Source of the DNA: Acanthopleura granulata
Lineage: Eukaryota; Mollusca; Polyplacophora; Chitonida; Chitonidae
DNA: 64,000 nt
Direction: 5' to 3'
NCBI GenBank assembly: GCA_016165875.1
Contig: JABBOT010000011.1
Location: forward strand, 16,199,808 to 16,263,807
The position numbers were made by a program, and so were the translations under genes. The number at the start of each line of letters is the position of its first letter. Within the stretch, counting starts at the first letter, position 1. Below the pieces are notes generated by a model, which saw nothing but the letters and a program-made list of their open reading frames with translations, made no database searches and had not been told where the DNA came from. Shown piece after piece: positions 23,695-34,184 of the stretch.

Positions 23695-24057
23695 ATTTAC
23701 CTAGAAACACACTAATCTTCGTGCATTAGAATAATGCGATCTACACTATAAACACATTATCACAACAACCTTCTTTCGTAGTTCATATGTCATTGGTAAT
23801 GGGTAAATAAAACCGGCAAGGAGTTTTCAACAAGCCGCAAAGCATACTGGAGTCTAGATTCGACCTAACCCTTCGCCAGGTAAGCTTTGTCGTGGAACCC
23901 TATCTCATCTAGCCCTTTAAGATTTGCTGTGCTAAGGAGATTCTCTATATGAAGATCTCAAAGCTGTCTACTTCAACATTTGCTTCACACAAGCTCAACT
24001 GTATGGAATGTATATTATGCATATAAGCTTTAAAAATGAACAAGGCCTAAATCACTG

Positions 24058-25272
24058 TTATAGTTCATCTTTTGCTTTGCCTGATTCCTGAGGTTGTGAA
24101 AGGCGTCCGATGAACAAAATGGCGCCCATTCGATTGTGCATGATGAAAAAGAGGAACGGGTGATCTGCGTTGAAGTGCTGAGGGATCATTGCCGACCTAC
24201 GGGTCATCACGACGCCCGTAGCCGCGGCGGCTTCAGTGCCCTCTTCGTTCACTTCGATGAAAGCTTTGTGGACAACGTTGGAAACGACCAGCTCCCTTGT
24301 GCCATCGATGCCGGACAAGTCAGCAACGCCTTCCGTGAACAAGTCCTTTATCCACAGTTGCTTCAGAATGTCCGAAAGCTCCGCGCCTTCTTTCAGTTTG
24401 AATTTCGGAAGATGGACTTCAACGGTTTGTTCGGAGACGAAGCTGCGGACTGATTGAAGGATAGCGGGAGTCAGAGACTGTTCCAGTCGCAACAGGCCGT
24501 TTGCTCTCCTTGGCAGTAAAATAAACATGCTGAGGTCGTGCTGAACGTATGGTAGCTCTAAGATTTGACAGTCCAACTCCGTCAGACGGCCTACGGGAAA
24601 CTTAGCCTTTTGGTACATCATGTCCACCTGGATTTTCTTCTCGTTCTTCAACTGGAATGGTTTTGCCTGCGTGACGTCTGACGAAAACTTCTTGGCCCAA
24701 TTTCCTTTAAAGTATATCGCATTGACCAACACTAAGGCAGTCTCCGCCGTGAGCATCCCCGATGGAATCAACTCTTGAATTTTTGAGTTGGTTTCCTTCT
24801 CCACCCATGTATTAATTGTTGAACGCGAACCTTCGGAATCCTGGGAGAAATTGACGTTCGTGACATGGGATTTGAACGACGATTGGATCACCTTCAAATA
24901 TTCGTCTAACACTTTGAATTTCTGGTCGACGAACATGTTATTGGCCGTGTTTAATGTGTACGCGACATCCGTGGTCTTAATCTCCCCAAAGAGCTTCTGG
25001 AAGGCTGAGCGCAAGGCGTCGCTCTCTTGTGTCAACTTCATGGCCTCTATCATCTGACTGGCGGTATTTCCTTTCGCTCCCGCTAAAGTCATCCCCAATG
25101 CCGTGGCGATGCTGAACGGGGAAAAGAAGAGATTCCCATCCGGGTTCTGTTTACTGATTTGGTCGTACAGGTCACGTGTGAATCCAGCCATGCTTTTCGT
25201 TAATTGCAAAAGGTCATTCGGCACAGGGAGCTTCGCCTCCGTCTGTTCTTGTTGTTGGTCCTGTGTTGCCAT
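24058..25272 (-). CDS. serpin, copy 1 (predicted Arg-Ser reactive centre)
   Basis: Single coding exon, 404 residues, within the normal serpin range. Serpin landmarks are in order: FFSPFSIATALGMTLAGAKG near the N-terminus, NAIYFKGNWAKKF in the middle, the loop hinge EEGTEAAAATG, and the C-terminal signature FNADHPFLFFI with GAILFIGRL. Counting P17 from the first hinge Glu gives P1 = Arg, P1' = Ser (TRR-SAM), predicting inhibition of a trypsin-like or basic-specific protease. The small-residue hinge indicates an inhibitory serpin. The chosen ATG (ACCATGG) lies 5 bases after a likely splice acceptor (tctcgtcacag at 25278). The first residues, MATQDQQQEQTE, are hydrophilic and not a signal peptide. 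The last four residues are KDEL, an ER-retrieval signal. An in-frame open extension to an ATG at 25410 exists but changes freely between copies. Confidence 0.95.
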   Translation of the reverse strand: MATQDQQQEQTEAKLPVPNDLLQLTKSMAGFTRDLYDQISKQNPDGNLFFSPFSIATALGMTLAGAKGNTASQMIEAMKLTQESDALRSAFQKLFGEIKTTDVAYTLNTANNMFVDQKFKVLDEYLKVIQSSFKSHVTNVNFSQDSEGSRSTINTWVEKETNSKIQELIPSGMLTAETALVLVNAIYFKGNWAKKFSSDVTQAKPFQLKNEKKIQVDMMYQKAKFPVGRLTELDCQILELPYVQHDLSMFILLPRRANGLLRLEQSLTPAILQSVRSFVSEQTVEVHLPKFKLKEGAELSDILKQLWIKDLFTEGVADLSGIDGTRELVVSNVVHKAFIEVNEEGTEAAAATGVVMTRRSAMIPQHFNADHPFLFFIMHNRMGAILFIGRLSQPQESGKAKDEL

Positions 25273-25423
25273 GGTTCCTGTGACGAGAAGAAGGTTAAAT
25301 GCCGTGTGAAATATTGTTCTTTGGAAAGTGGAACTGGATAGAGAAGCATATAAGTAGCGGAATTTCGAAGTAGTCTTTGCAGAAATACGCCATACATGTA
25401 GGCGACGCATTTGCACAGGAATA

Positions 25424-25440
25424 TAGCCTTTATATGGTGG
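25424..25440 (-). promoter_or_regulatory. TATA-like sequence upstream of serpin copy 1
   Basis: Minus-strand CCATATAAAGG lies about 155 bases before the chosen start codon and is kept unchanged in copy 2 near 56760. It could drive an alternative transcript without the distant 5' exon at 28574. Confidence 0.35.
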
Positions 25441-25947
25441 CTACATATAGATCACAGGCTCTTTCCCGACATGAGTGAAGTCGCAGTTTCTTCGGACCTG
25501 GAATCCAAAGATAAATGCATAAATGAAATATACATACACGTGTGCAGTTATCGACATATAATTTTGACTGGCATGCTTTGCAGATTATTTGTAAAAGTCT
25601 TCTTACAAAAAAGGATATATTTAATTGTTGCTTAACGTTATATAGTCGGGGAATTTTCACCTATACGCTAGTGGTCAGTTTCATTGGTGAAGGAGACACT
25701 TTTCAAAATATTATCGATACAGATGGTATCACGGTTGGATGATGCATATATACCGCCATATTCTCACATTCAAAGCATGGCATGATATGCAGCCAACCAC
25801 AAACCATGCAGGCGAAACGTTCATGCTGTCACATCATGACATTTATATGTATGTACCCCATGGGCACTACACAAATCAGTCACAGCTGTAGCACTTGCCT
25901 GCGGACAAAACGCCACGCAAAGATACATGGATGTACATCGCGGGGCT

Positions 25948-26155
25948 ATGATCCAGGTGCCTCTCACCAATGCGGCCTCTGTGAGTTCAAGTCTAGCTCA
26001 AGTTGGCGTCCTCTGCGGGAAGATCGGCCAGCAACCCGCGAATGATCGTGGGTTTCAACCAGGTCAGTTTGGTTTCCTCCCACCGTAATGCTGGTCGCCG
26101 TCGTATCAGTGAAATAATCTTGAGTACGGCGTCAATCAAAAAGATAAAGTAAATG
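25948..26155 (+). mobile_element. SINE family A, shared with 57241-57460
   Basis: GAGTTCAAGTCTAGCTCAAG head side, GGTTTCCTCCCACCGTAATG, then a tail damaged identically in both copies (GTATCAGTGAAATAATCTTG). Another strongly eroded family A tail lies at 25640-25700. Confidence 0.85.
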
Positions 26156-26496
26156 AAAAAATAAATAGGGAACTCTTCTTTAAAACGTTGTTAAGAAAAT
26201 GAATCTTGCGATTTTCAACTTGTATGGAACCTGCTTTCAATGCTTACCAGAACATATACGAATATCATACTTAACACTCAGGTTTAAATCCTTATTAATA
26301 TTTACCTATGATAACCCGTTAATTGGAGCACTTCAGGCTGTTTCACTGTTGTCCATGTACACTTTGTTCAGTGCACATGGAAGTTTGGTGATCAAGGCGC
26401 GTTACAATTTTCGAGCGCATCATTCATTCATGTATCAAGGCAAAATCACCACTATGGGACGTGCAGTTTGAATGGGCCTTTGAATGGGTCTTCGTG

Positions 26497-26652
26497 CAGA
26501 GTAATGATCCAGGTGCCTCTCGCCAAAGTGATAGCTGTGAGTATCCCCCGGGCTCTCCTCGCGGTCCTCTCACCACAAAGCTGCCAGCCGTCGTATAAGT
26601 GAAATATTCATGAATACGGCGTGAACCACCAGTCATATAAATAAATAAATCA
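26497..26652 (+). mobile_element. SINE family A, internally deleted, shared with copy 2
   Basis: The head joins directly to CCCCCGGGCTCTCC, then GTCGTATAAGTGAAATATTC and AAATAAATAAAT. The copy-2 version at 57826 keeps more of the tRNA-like head. Confidence 0.8.
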
Positions 26653-28573
26653 AAAGAATAATCGGACTACTGTCATTCAGGATCTATCGTCCAGTACGTC
26701 TCGGCTCAGTTGTGTAACTTCTGAATAAGACATTGACTATACATTCACTAAAACTGTTCCACTGTGTATAGGCCTACGCCAAAGAAGGACATACGGACTT
26801 ACAAAGTATATTTTAGAAACATTCTGTGGCGTCTGGATGTCAGACGTGCGAAGTGATGTCTTATACAAACTCTAGACTAATATATATAAATAAGCCCATA
26901 CTTACACACATATATCTAAATGTACATAGACATGTTTAATAATTAGTACTGAACGTGAACGGCTTCTGTTGTACTACACAGCCAAGCTACATCTAGCACA
27001 AAACAGGTTTACTTTAGCCAAGTTTATTTTACAAACACGCCGCGGCTTCTGCAGGTTAGAGGGTGCACACAACTTGGTGAAAAAGTCTAGTCCGGATTCA
27101 AGACTAATATATTATGTATGTTTAAACATTGCTAAAACTGAAGGATTTGTGGCTGCTACTGTTGTGCACAAGACGGGCAATTACTTCGCTATAAAGCAAG
27201 ACACGCACTTGTTCTCAAACGGAGATTGAATATTACACAGACAGACACGAGACTTTGTACATCATATATACAGAGAGGTTAGGGTACATATTGACTTCAG
27301 TATAGCGTGTTAAAAGTAGGACAAGCAAAATCCAAACCAGTCGGGCAGGTTTTATACGATGTGACATACAAGAGTCACTGTGACAAAGACAGGACGTAGA
27401 ATTAACACCATGCATCATGCAGCTTGTACGCGAGCCTGATGCGTTATACAGACCATTGAAACCCCATCATCAGATGTATACATATAGGACAAACCTACGC
27501 ATTTGTCTACAGCTGTCAGAAAAAAACGTACCTCTTTCAAATACTGGGTATCTATTCTCCATATCACTGCAAGTCTGAATCGTACGTATAGATAGTTACA
27601 GGCTTGGCCTCAACTCAATGTATACTCAAATTCAAAGGGGTCGGAATCATTATATTAGTATATAATACATGCTACAAATGAAACAATACAGTACATTTAG
27701 CTTATCTCGATAAGATTTGTATCTATTATTTTGTTAAATTTGGCTTTTGATTGATTTGTTTGTTATATGTAGCCTACTATAGGTGCAGCAGCCCCCATCC
27801 CTCCTCTGCTTCTAACCATTATTCATCTATACAGAGCCTACTACTTTTATTGCAGTCCTCTGTCGAATCTTATACCGGGTTCTACAGTGGTCCTGCACTG
27901 AGGGCAAAATGCCTTGTTCAAATATTATACAAGTGCTTGTAAACACCTAAGTACAGGGGAGCAAAGCTTTTGGTTTCTTGTGCATGCCACTGTAACTTAA
28001 ACCACGCGGCATTTGGTGACAATTCAACAAAGGCAAGTGGCCATTGAAAAGCCCTCGGCTCAAGATAACTATGTACAAAGAGAGAATCTAACAGGTGGAC
28101 TTGTTCAGTCCAACTAGTCACCAGACATGTCATGTACATTTAACAAGTAAATGTTTCGTGCATACCAAACGCTAAGGACACTGACTGACAATTAGCCTGT
28201 ACACTTACCGGTACATACATACAGGTTTATGTGTCATTCGATTTAACCTGTAGTATTATCTGGCATTTTTATTTGATACAACCGACATATCCACAGATTT
28301 TCTGTGTTTAACACTCAAGAAGTTTTCAGTAAAAAGGGTACAAAACCATTCAACCATGTAATGCACGTGGTCGCTACTTATACGCTCGACATCCGAATTC
28401 ACCGGTACAGAGCCTCCAAGCCGGCATTGTGCAGACACACCCCTTTTTCAGCTTCAGACAGATACCAACATGTTAGCGGTGGATAGATCTAGACATTTTC
28501 TCCTCGTCATCAATTAACGCATTCCATGGTCTCTGTGTAATTAAGGAATATCGGATCCATAAGATCTACTTAC
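26653..28573. other. probable 5' UTR intron of serpin copy 1
   Basis: Aligned throughout with copy 2 (58000-59880). An 86-codon open frame ending at 27229 is open in both copies, but nearly all differences change the residue, so it does not behave as coding. No other feature seen. Confidence 0.4.
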
Positions 28574-28690
28574 CTGTTCTTAAAATGGCAAGTCGACAAA
28601 AACGACTGTGGATTACTCGATCACTTCTCAAGCTACAACTGTACCTCCAGCGGAAGTGTGTGCAGTTGTGGTGTGGCTTTGACAGGCAAA
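28574..28690 (-). other. candidate untranslated first exon of serpin copy 1
   Basis: On the minus strand GAACAG|GTAAGTA is a perfect 5' splice consensus (intron starts at 28573). It is kept in copy 2 (59881). The only matching acceptor pattern downstream on that strand is the one 5 bases before the serpin ATG at 25278, giving a 3.3-kb intron. The exon's upstream limit is a guess. Confidence 0.4.
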
Positions 28691-28865
28691 ACTAAGTTCA
28701 CAGCTCTGCCAGCATTTTTTAATTCATTTGAATGAACTTCTTTGCGTAATAAGTCAACCGTTTAGCAGCAAAGCTTTATTGAATTTCAAGTGTCTTTTAT
28801 ATATGAGAGAAATAGATTTTGGTGTTGAATATTTCTGATTAATTGTTGATTTTGATCGATTATAG

Positions 28866-28949
28866 ATGTCTGTGAACACTTGCCAGCTGGAGCTCTCAGT
28901 GCAGACGACAAAACAGGGAAGGCTTGGCTTCGAGAATTTTTTGCTACTT
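28866..28949 (+). other. candidate 5' UTR exon of SLC19 copy 1
   Basis: Flanked by tgatcgattatag and CTACTT|gtaagtcatt, with the same 84-base length and sites in copy 2 (60167-60250). It begins with ATG and stays open for 28 codons. Joined to the acceptor at 29831 it would make a 46-codon upstream ORF ending ATG-TAT-TAA just before the transporter start, in another frame. Confidence 0.35.
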
Positions 28950-29523
28950 GTAAGTCATTACGGTATATGGATTTATTTATGTTAGGGCGAAAAGGAGTGT
29001 CTGATAACACGTTTTCTACGTTAGACAACATGTGGGTGGGATGAGATTTCTCATAATGGCGATATCGGGGCCATCTTAGGGAGAAATTACATGTAGAATT
29101 TTGTGACATAACCGAAACGGTCTGTATTATGAGTTTTACATCATACTAGGCTGGACACCCAATTTGTCTCAGAATGAGAAAAAGTAGAAATAAAAGCGTG
29201 GACGTATACTTAGTTTCTAGCAGAATGATAATACGATGTGATAGAAACAGAAAAAATATGAGTCAACATGCATTCCAGTTTAGTTAACCTGTTAACAGAT
29301 TCAGGTACATGCGTAAACACTAAACCTCTAAATATTTCTAAATTGCACCACAACATATATCTCTATTCCGGTATTATCTTAATTCCTTTAGGGTGTATTT
29401 GCAATATGTGGCTCAGTCACGCAGTCATAGCCTGATAGGGTAGACCCACTGATACCTCCTTCTCCAACTGATGTTCTGGTACAATATAGTATCAGTTGGA
29501 AAGGAGAAATAAATGGTTGTAAG

Positions 29524-29580
29524 CGGGGTGGGGTGGTGGTGGTGGTGAGATGGAGGGAGGGTAGTAAGGGGGGAGGTGGA
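29524..29580 (+). repeat. G-rich tract in SLC19 copy 1 upstream region
   Basis: Successive GGGG, GGTGGTGGTGG, GGAGGGAGGG and GGGGGGAGG blocks could form G-quadruplex DNA. The tract differs in length and order from its counterpart at 60844. Confidence 0.7.
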
Positions 29581-29895
29581 CTTCAAGTTCAGTCCTACTC
29601 TGATAATATTACCATTGAATCTTGGATGCTAAGCTGATACTGAGCAGAAAAATGACACATCTTAATATGGCTAAATCTATGCATTCACCATTACTGTTTA
29701 CATGAATGTATTTAATACTTGTCACAAACACCTTTCTATGTTTCAGTATTTGAGGAAACTTAAAGGTCAACAAGTCTCATGGGCTGTGTTGAAGAAACAG
29801 CTACATGTACTTTATACCTGAATATTTTTAGACCAGCCAGCCTACCATATGTGAAACAGTGACCAGTACCTTTATTGAGATGTATTAACTTAACC

Positions 29896-32800
29896 ATGGC
29901 ATCGTGGAAAGTGTGTGCAGCTGTGGTTTGTGTTTATGGGTTTCTGAAGGCAATGCGGCCCTCAGAGCCCTACCTGACGCCATACCTGACACAGCCACCC
30001 GTCAATCTGACGCAGTCTGAGGTGTATAACCAGGTGTATCCAGTCTGGACGTATTCTTACCTGGTGGCTTTGATACCCACCTTTTTGCTGACAGACTTGC
30101 TACGCTACAAACTTGTGATCATCTTCGAGGCATGCTGCTACATAGGCACATGGATCATGCTCCTGTTTGGACGCGGGGTTCTTACAATGCAGTTCATGGA
30201 GTTCATTTACGGTTTCTGCACGGCGACAGAGATCGCTTATTATTCTTACATTTATGCCGTGGTGGATTCGCAACACTACCAAAAAGTTGCAGGGTATACC
30301 CGTAGTGCAATCCTAATGGGAAAATTCATTGCAGCTGTGCTGGGCCAGCTCTTGATATCCTTCAATGTCACAGACTTGTACAGCCTTAACTTTATTTCCT
30401 TGTCCAGTGTGTCTCTCTCGCTTATTGCAGCTCTTTGCCTTCCACCAGTGCAGCAGTCAGTCTACTTCCACCACATAGAGAGAGACACACGAGAATTAAG
30501 AAGCGCTGACCAAATCCGGCAAATTCAAGACGGAGAGGTCAACCCGTCTTACACAGCCTTTCGAGAAAGCAGATCAGACTTGCCTAATAATCCAGTAAGC
30601 TTGAGCCAAAACGGGGAGGTCAGTGCTCGATCCAGAACACCAACCAGTGGCATGGGATCTCTATCCAGCCTGCAAGGTGATGAAGGACGGGGCAGTTACC
30701 TCCCCTTTCCACTAAACGTTGATGTTGATACAAGCTCCCTTGCCTGGTCTTTGCAAAGCGACCAGTATTCCCAGAATTCCCTGGGATCAGTTGCCATAGA
30801 CGGGCCACCAGAGAGCATGAAAACAGCCCGGGATGATCAAAATAATCTACTGAAGGAAAAACTGTCATGCTGTCAGAAATTCAAGGAGGTAATTCTGTCC
30901 CTGTGGAGAGACTTCCGCTCAACTTACTCCCAAAAAATCCTCCTGGCTTGGTCGATATGGTGGGCAATTGCATCATGTGGGAATTTCCAAGTGGGAAACT
31001 ACATCCAGAATTTGTGGGCGGCAGTTGATCCTCATCGAGCTAATCCAAAGAAATACAACGGTGCTATAGAGGCGGCTGCAACGCTGTTAGGTAATTATCT
31101 CACAGGAGTGCATATACGATTCATTTAATCTCGGGGTGTCAGTTTTATTTATTACAACAGTTAAATCACAAAGAAAGTAATTGAACCATAGACTTAAACA
31201 TGTAACTGGATTTGAAAAATCTGTGGTACTAATTTTTATGATCTTTTTATCAAAAGAAGTGCAGTTAAATGTATAGAGTGAAAGCTAGGCTTTATGGGTC
31301 ATATTATAGTGTAATACTTTGGGATATTGCAAAATACATACACATGGAGAGTATCATGATTTTATTCCACCATAACTGATTATTGTCTGTAATATCAGAT
31401 TTCTTGTTTTATAGGTTTAGTTACATGTAGATGTACAACTCCTTAGTATTAACAGGGGTATGTACATGTATATCCATGAAAAGATTTTACATATAGGCAA
31501 TTAACATGAAGAAAAAAAAGAACAACCGTTACACCCTTATACCAGACTATGGGCCATAAAGCCCATTTAACAATACAAACAACTACAGCCATCAGAGTTG
31601 TCTCAGAAAAATATTTGGAGAAAAAATAAAAATAAGTGCATATATTTTAAATAGATGTACAGATTTTTATGGTCCTTCTGATAGCACTTACTCTTTTGTC
31701 ATGTTTCTGTTTTCCACTCCTGTAAAGTGATAGCCTTATAAAGTATGCTGTTGTCCTTTAACAGTTGGTTCCCATATAATCTGAGTTCTTTGAATTTCAT
31801 TATTTCTTGATCATTCCATAAAGTACACTACAAGAAAACCAAATAGAATAAATAAATAAATAAACAAATAAATAAATATATTTACTCGACCTTAAGTGTC
31901 TATAATATGCACTCAAGAATATTTCACTTATACGACAACAGCCAGCATTATGGTGGGAGGAAACCAGGCAGAGCCCTGGGGAAGCCCACGACCATCCACA
32001 GGTTGCTGGCATAAATGAGTACATGCACAATGCATGTAATGGTTGTGCAAAGTTAGGGGTGGTGAAAAAAAACTCTGCATTTTGATTGTGTATTTACTGT
32101 GCAAACAGAAATTGAACGTACCTGTGACTGAACTAGGTTTTAAAACTGGATTTTAACAGTGATTGTGTTGGTCAGGGAGAATAAATGGCTGTTGATTTTT
32201 ACACCACCGAGGTGATATCACAGGCACTGAGAGCAATTTTTGTCTGATTTCATCTTACAGGAGCGTTGTCATCATTCTTTATCGGGCTGATCCCTGCCAA
32301 CTGGACGGCATATGGAGAACTGCTACTGGGAACGATATCCCTGATGAACTGTGCAGTGCTGGTCGTCATGGCTTACACCACTAACATCTGGGTGGCCTAC
32401 TGTCTGTATGTGTTCTTCAGAGCGGCGTATCAAATGGTGATAACAGTGGCCACGTGAGTATTCATGCTCTGAATCATAAATGCATACATGTATACATGTA
32501 CGTTAGATACCCCAGGCACTTCTACTTTTTACCTGACACCTGACAAGAAGTCCCAGCATAGTACTGGAGAAGTCCCAGTGCATCAGGTGTGGTGCTGGAA
32601 AAGTCCTAGTGCACCAGGTGTGGCACTGGAGAAGTCCCAGTGCACTGGGCATGGCACTGGTGGTCATGGTGCACCAGGCATGGCACTGGAGAAGTTGTAC
32701 TGCACCAGGCACCAAACACGCCAGTGTATCAGGCATGGTAACAGAGAAGTCCCAACTTTGATATATTTATTTGATTGCTGTTTTACACTGTACTCAGGAG

Positions 32801-34184
32801 TATTTCACCCTGGAGCAGCCAGCATCATGGTGGGAGGAAACTGGATGGAGCCTAGAGAAAACCCACAACCATGTGTAAGTTTCTGATACTTCTGACTTTG
32901 ATGTGACTTTCTTCATTAGCTTTCAGATAGCCCGGTACCTGGAGGCTCAAAGATTTGGTCTTATTTTTGGCTTTAACACATTTATAGCTTTGCTACTGGA
33001 AACCCTCCTGACTGTTATTGTGGTAGACAAGAGAGGATTGAATTCCCCTATAACAACACAGGTATGTAAACTCCTCCCCTCGAGAAGTGCTTAGTAAACA
33101 TGGTAAAAACTGGGGCATGTATACTCCCCATGCATGTCATGCTATGACACCTGTAAGAAAGCTCCTCCCCTTGACGCCTATGCCACAACACATTTATTTA
33201 AGCTCCTACCCTTGATAACTGCGTAGGATAAACAGTGGTATGTATACTCCCCTTGATAACCATGCCATAACACAGGTATGAAAGCTCCTCCCCTTAACAA
33301 CCGTCCAATAACACAGGTATATGTAAGTTCCTCCTCTAAACAACCATCCCATAACACAGTTATGTGCATGATGTATACTCCAGTGGCTAACAAAGGCCAG
33401 AGATATGTAAACACTTTTTGACTACTCCTTAAGCGAAAAATGTGCATCATCAGGATGGTCCATAAAAGCCATCATTCAATCAAAACATTTGGCTGTGTGT
33501 ATTTTTGGTGAAAAATAATCTAAGAAATTCAGTGAAGCTATTTTCATGTGCAATTTATAATCGCCTTTTCACTCACCCTGACTTCATTTTTACGACGTCT
33601 TTCTTTTTAACTGAGGGGTGATTTTTAAGCTGTTGTCTTCCAGATCATATCCACCATCCCATATTGTCTATAAAGAAATAACTGTAATGTTCTCATGGTC
33701 GTTTGTGAAAACTTAAAGCAATGAATACCTTGACATGGTCCAGGAGTGTGCTATGCCACCATTTCAATGAAGTGTGTTTGTAAGTCATGTTAGCTGTGAG
33801 CTGACTGTAAACCATGTGCAATAAGTTGCTGCAATAATCAGGATGCTTGTTCAAATCCAACCCGCGTTGCTTGGGCTGCAGCTTTAAGTCAGGACATTTT
33901 GAAAAGTTGATAGCTCACTCTGGATAATCCTTTTTCTTCCACCCATAAACCTGACTGCTATGAACAAATAATTCTTGTTCCCGGTGTTAAACAACAATCA
34001 ATAAGTCAATCAATCAATCTTTTATAATTTCCTGTTATTGCAGTTTGCGGTAAATGGCGGTTATTTTGGTGTGATGGGACTTGTGTTCTTCATCGCCGCT
34101 GTCGTGAACTTGTCAAGGAGAGGCTGTGTGAGCTGTCGAATGGAAGAAGTACTAGCGGTAGAACGCGTGGGAGCGTCAACGTAA
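29896..34184 (+). CDS. SLC19-family thiamine transporter, copy 1, four coding exons
   Basis: Coding exons 29896-31090, 32261-32453, 32920-33061 and 34044-34184 join in frame (donors gtaatt, gtgagt, gtatgt; acceptors cttacag, cattag, ttgcag) into 556 residues. The family-defining start [17 protein letters not shown] (residues 15-31), the NLT glycosylation site at 37-39, [10 protein letters not shown] and [13 protein letters not shown] (108-120) are very close to vertebrate SLC19A2/SLC19A3, more so than to the folate carrier SLC19A1. About 12 membrane segments are expected: six before and six after a long hydrophilic loop (about 193-330). ATFQIARYL and [21 protein letters not shown] mark the later segments. 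Likely role: thiamine uptake across the plasma membrane. The ATG sits in an optimal ACCATGG; the earlier ATG-TAT-TAA at 29880 is a minimal upstream ORF. Introns hold SINEs and minisatellites. Confidence 0.93.
31909..32010 (-). mobile_element. SINE family A body fragment in SLC19 intron
   Basis: CTCAAGAATATTTCACTTAT through CCATCCACAGGTTGCTGGCA. It is preceded by an AAATA repeat on the plus strand (31845-31878) and shared with 63247 in copy 2. Confidence 0.85.
32547..32752 (+). repeat. 30-31-bp minisatellite in SLC19 intron
   Basis: Units of the form GAGAAGTCCCAGTGCACCAG plus GTGTGGCACTG are repeated about six times with substitutions. The array is also present at the matching place in copy 2. 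Confidence 0.85.
32759..32890 (-). mobile_element. SINE family A, 5' truncated, in SLC19 intron
   Basis: Reversed tail TTTATTTGATTGCTGTTTTA and body AGCATCATGGTGGGAGGAAA. It directly follows the minisatellite and ends about 30 bases before exon 3's downstream acceptor. Confidence 0.85.
33062..33363 (+). repeat. tandem repeat that copies the SLC19 exon-intron junction
   Basis: The exon ends ACACAG|gtatgtaaactcctcccc. The intron then repeats this junction in units of about 40-60 bases: ACACAGgtatgaaagctcctc at 33271, ACACAGgtatatgtaagttcc at 33311, and a broken ACACAGttatg near 33355. Further CTCCTCCCC/TGATAACC units lie between. At least two repeats carry usable-looking decoy donors (33277 and 33317). 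Confidence 0.75.
33780..34020 (+). mobile_element. SINE family B-like, last SLC19 intron
   Basis: TTCTTCCACCCATAAACCTG, CAAATAATTCTTGTTCCCGG and GTTAAACAACAATCAATAAG with a repeated CAAT tail. The head side is eroded and the boundary is approximate. Confidence 0.55.

Larger units (their letters stand above)
20788..32660 (+). repeat. segmental duplication, copy 1 (serpin + SLC19 block)
   Basis: Colinear in direct orientation with 53383-64000 from a sharp left edge (CAGGGAATACTTCAAGCAGT) onward. Offset is 32595 at the left edge, 31334 at the serpin start and 31340 at the end of the window; most of the change comes from a copy-1-only stretch at 22278-23557. Its right limit is unknown because copy 2 runs off the window. 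Confidence 0.93.

Noticed and set aside
24136..24453. Plus-strand open frames opposite both serpins
   Set aside because: They mirror the serpin codons on the other strand and appear in both copies only because the serpin is conserved.
25273..25410. 46-codon N-terminal extension of serpin copy 1
   Set aside because: Open in both copies but changed at about 8 of 46 positions, and interrupted by a likely splice acceptor 5 bases before the MATQ start. Kept only as an alternative.
26969..27229. 86-codon frame, open also in duplication copy 2 (to 58556)
   Set aside because: About 13 of 86 residues differ between copies, far more than in the serpin or SLC19 exons, and almost all base changes alter the residue. 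It lies inside a probable 5' UTR intron, so it looks noncoding.
28786..29109. 107-codon minus-strand frame between serpin and SLC19
   Set aside because: It is antisense to the candidate SLC19 5' exon and is not maintained as one frame in copy 2, where only a shorter part is open.
32488..32886. 132-codon open frame in the SLC19 intron
   Set aside because: It is the translation of the 31-bp minisatellite plus a SINE, inside a well-defined intron.
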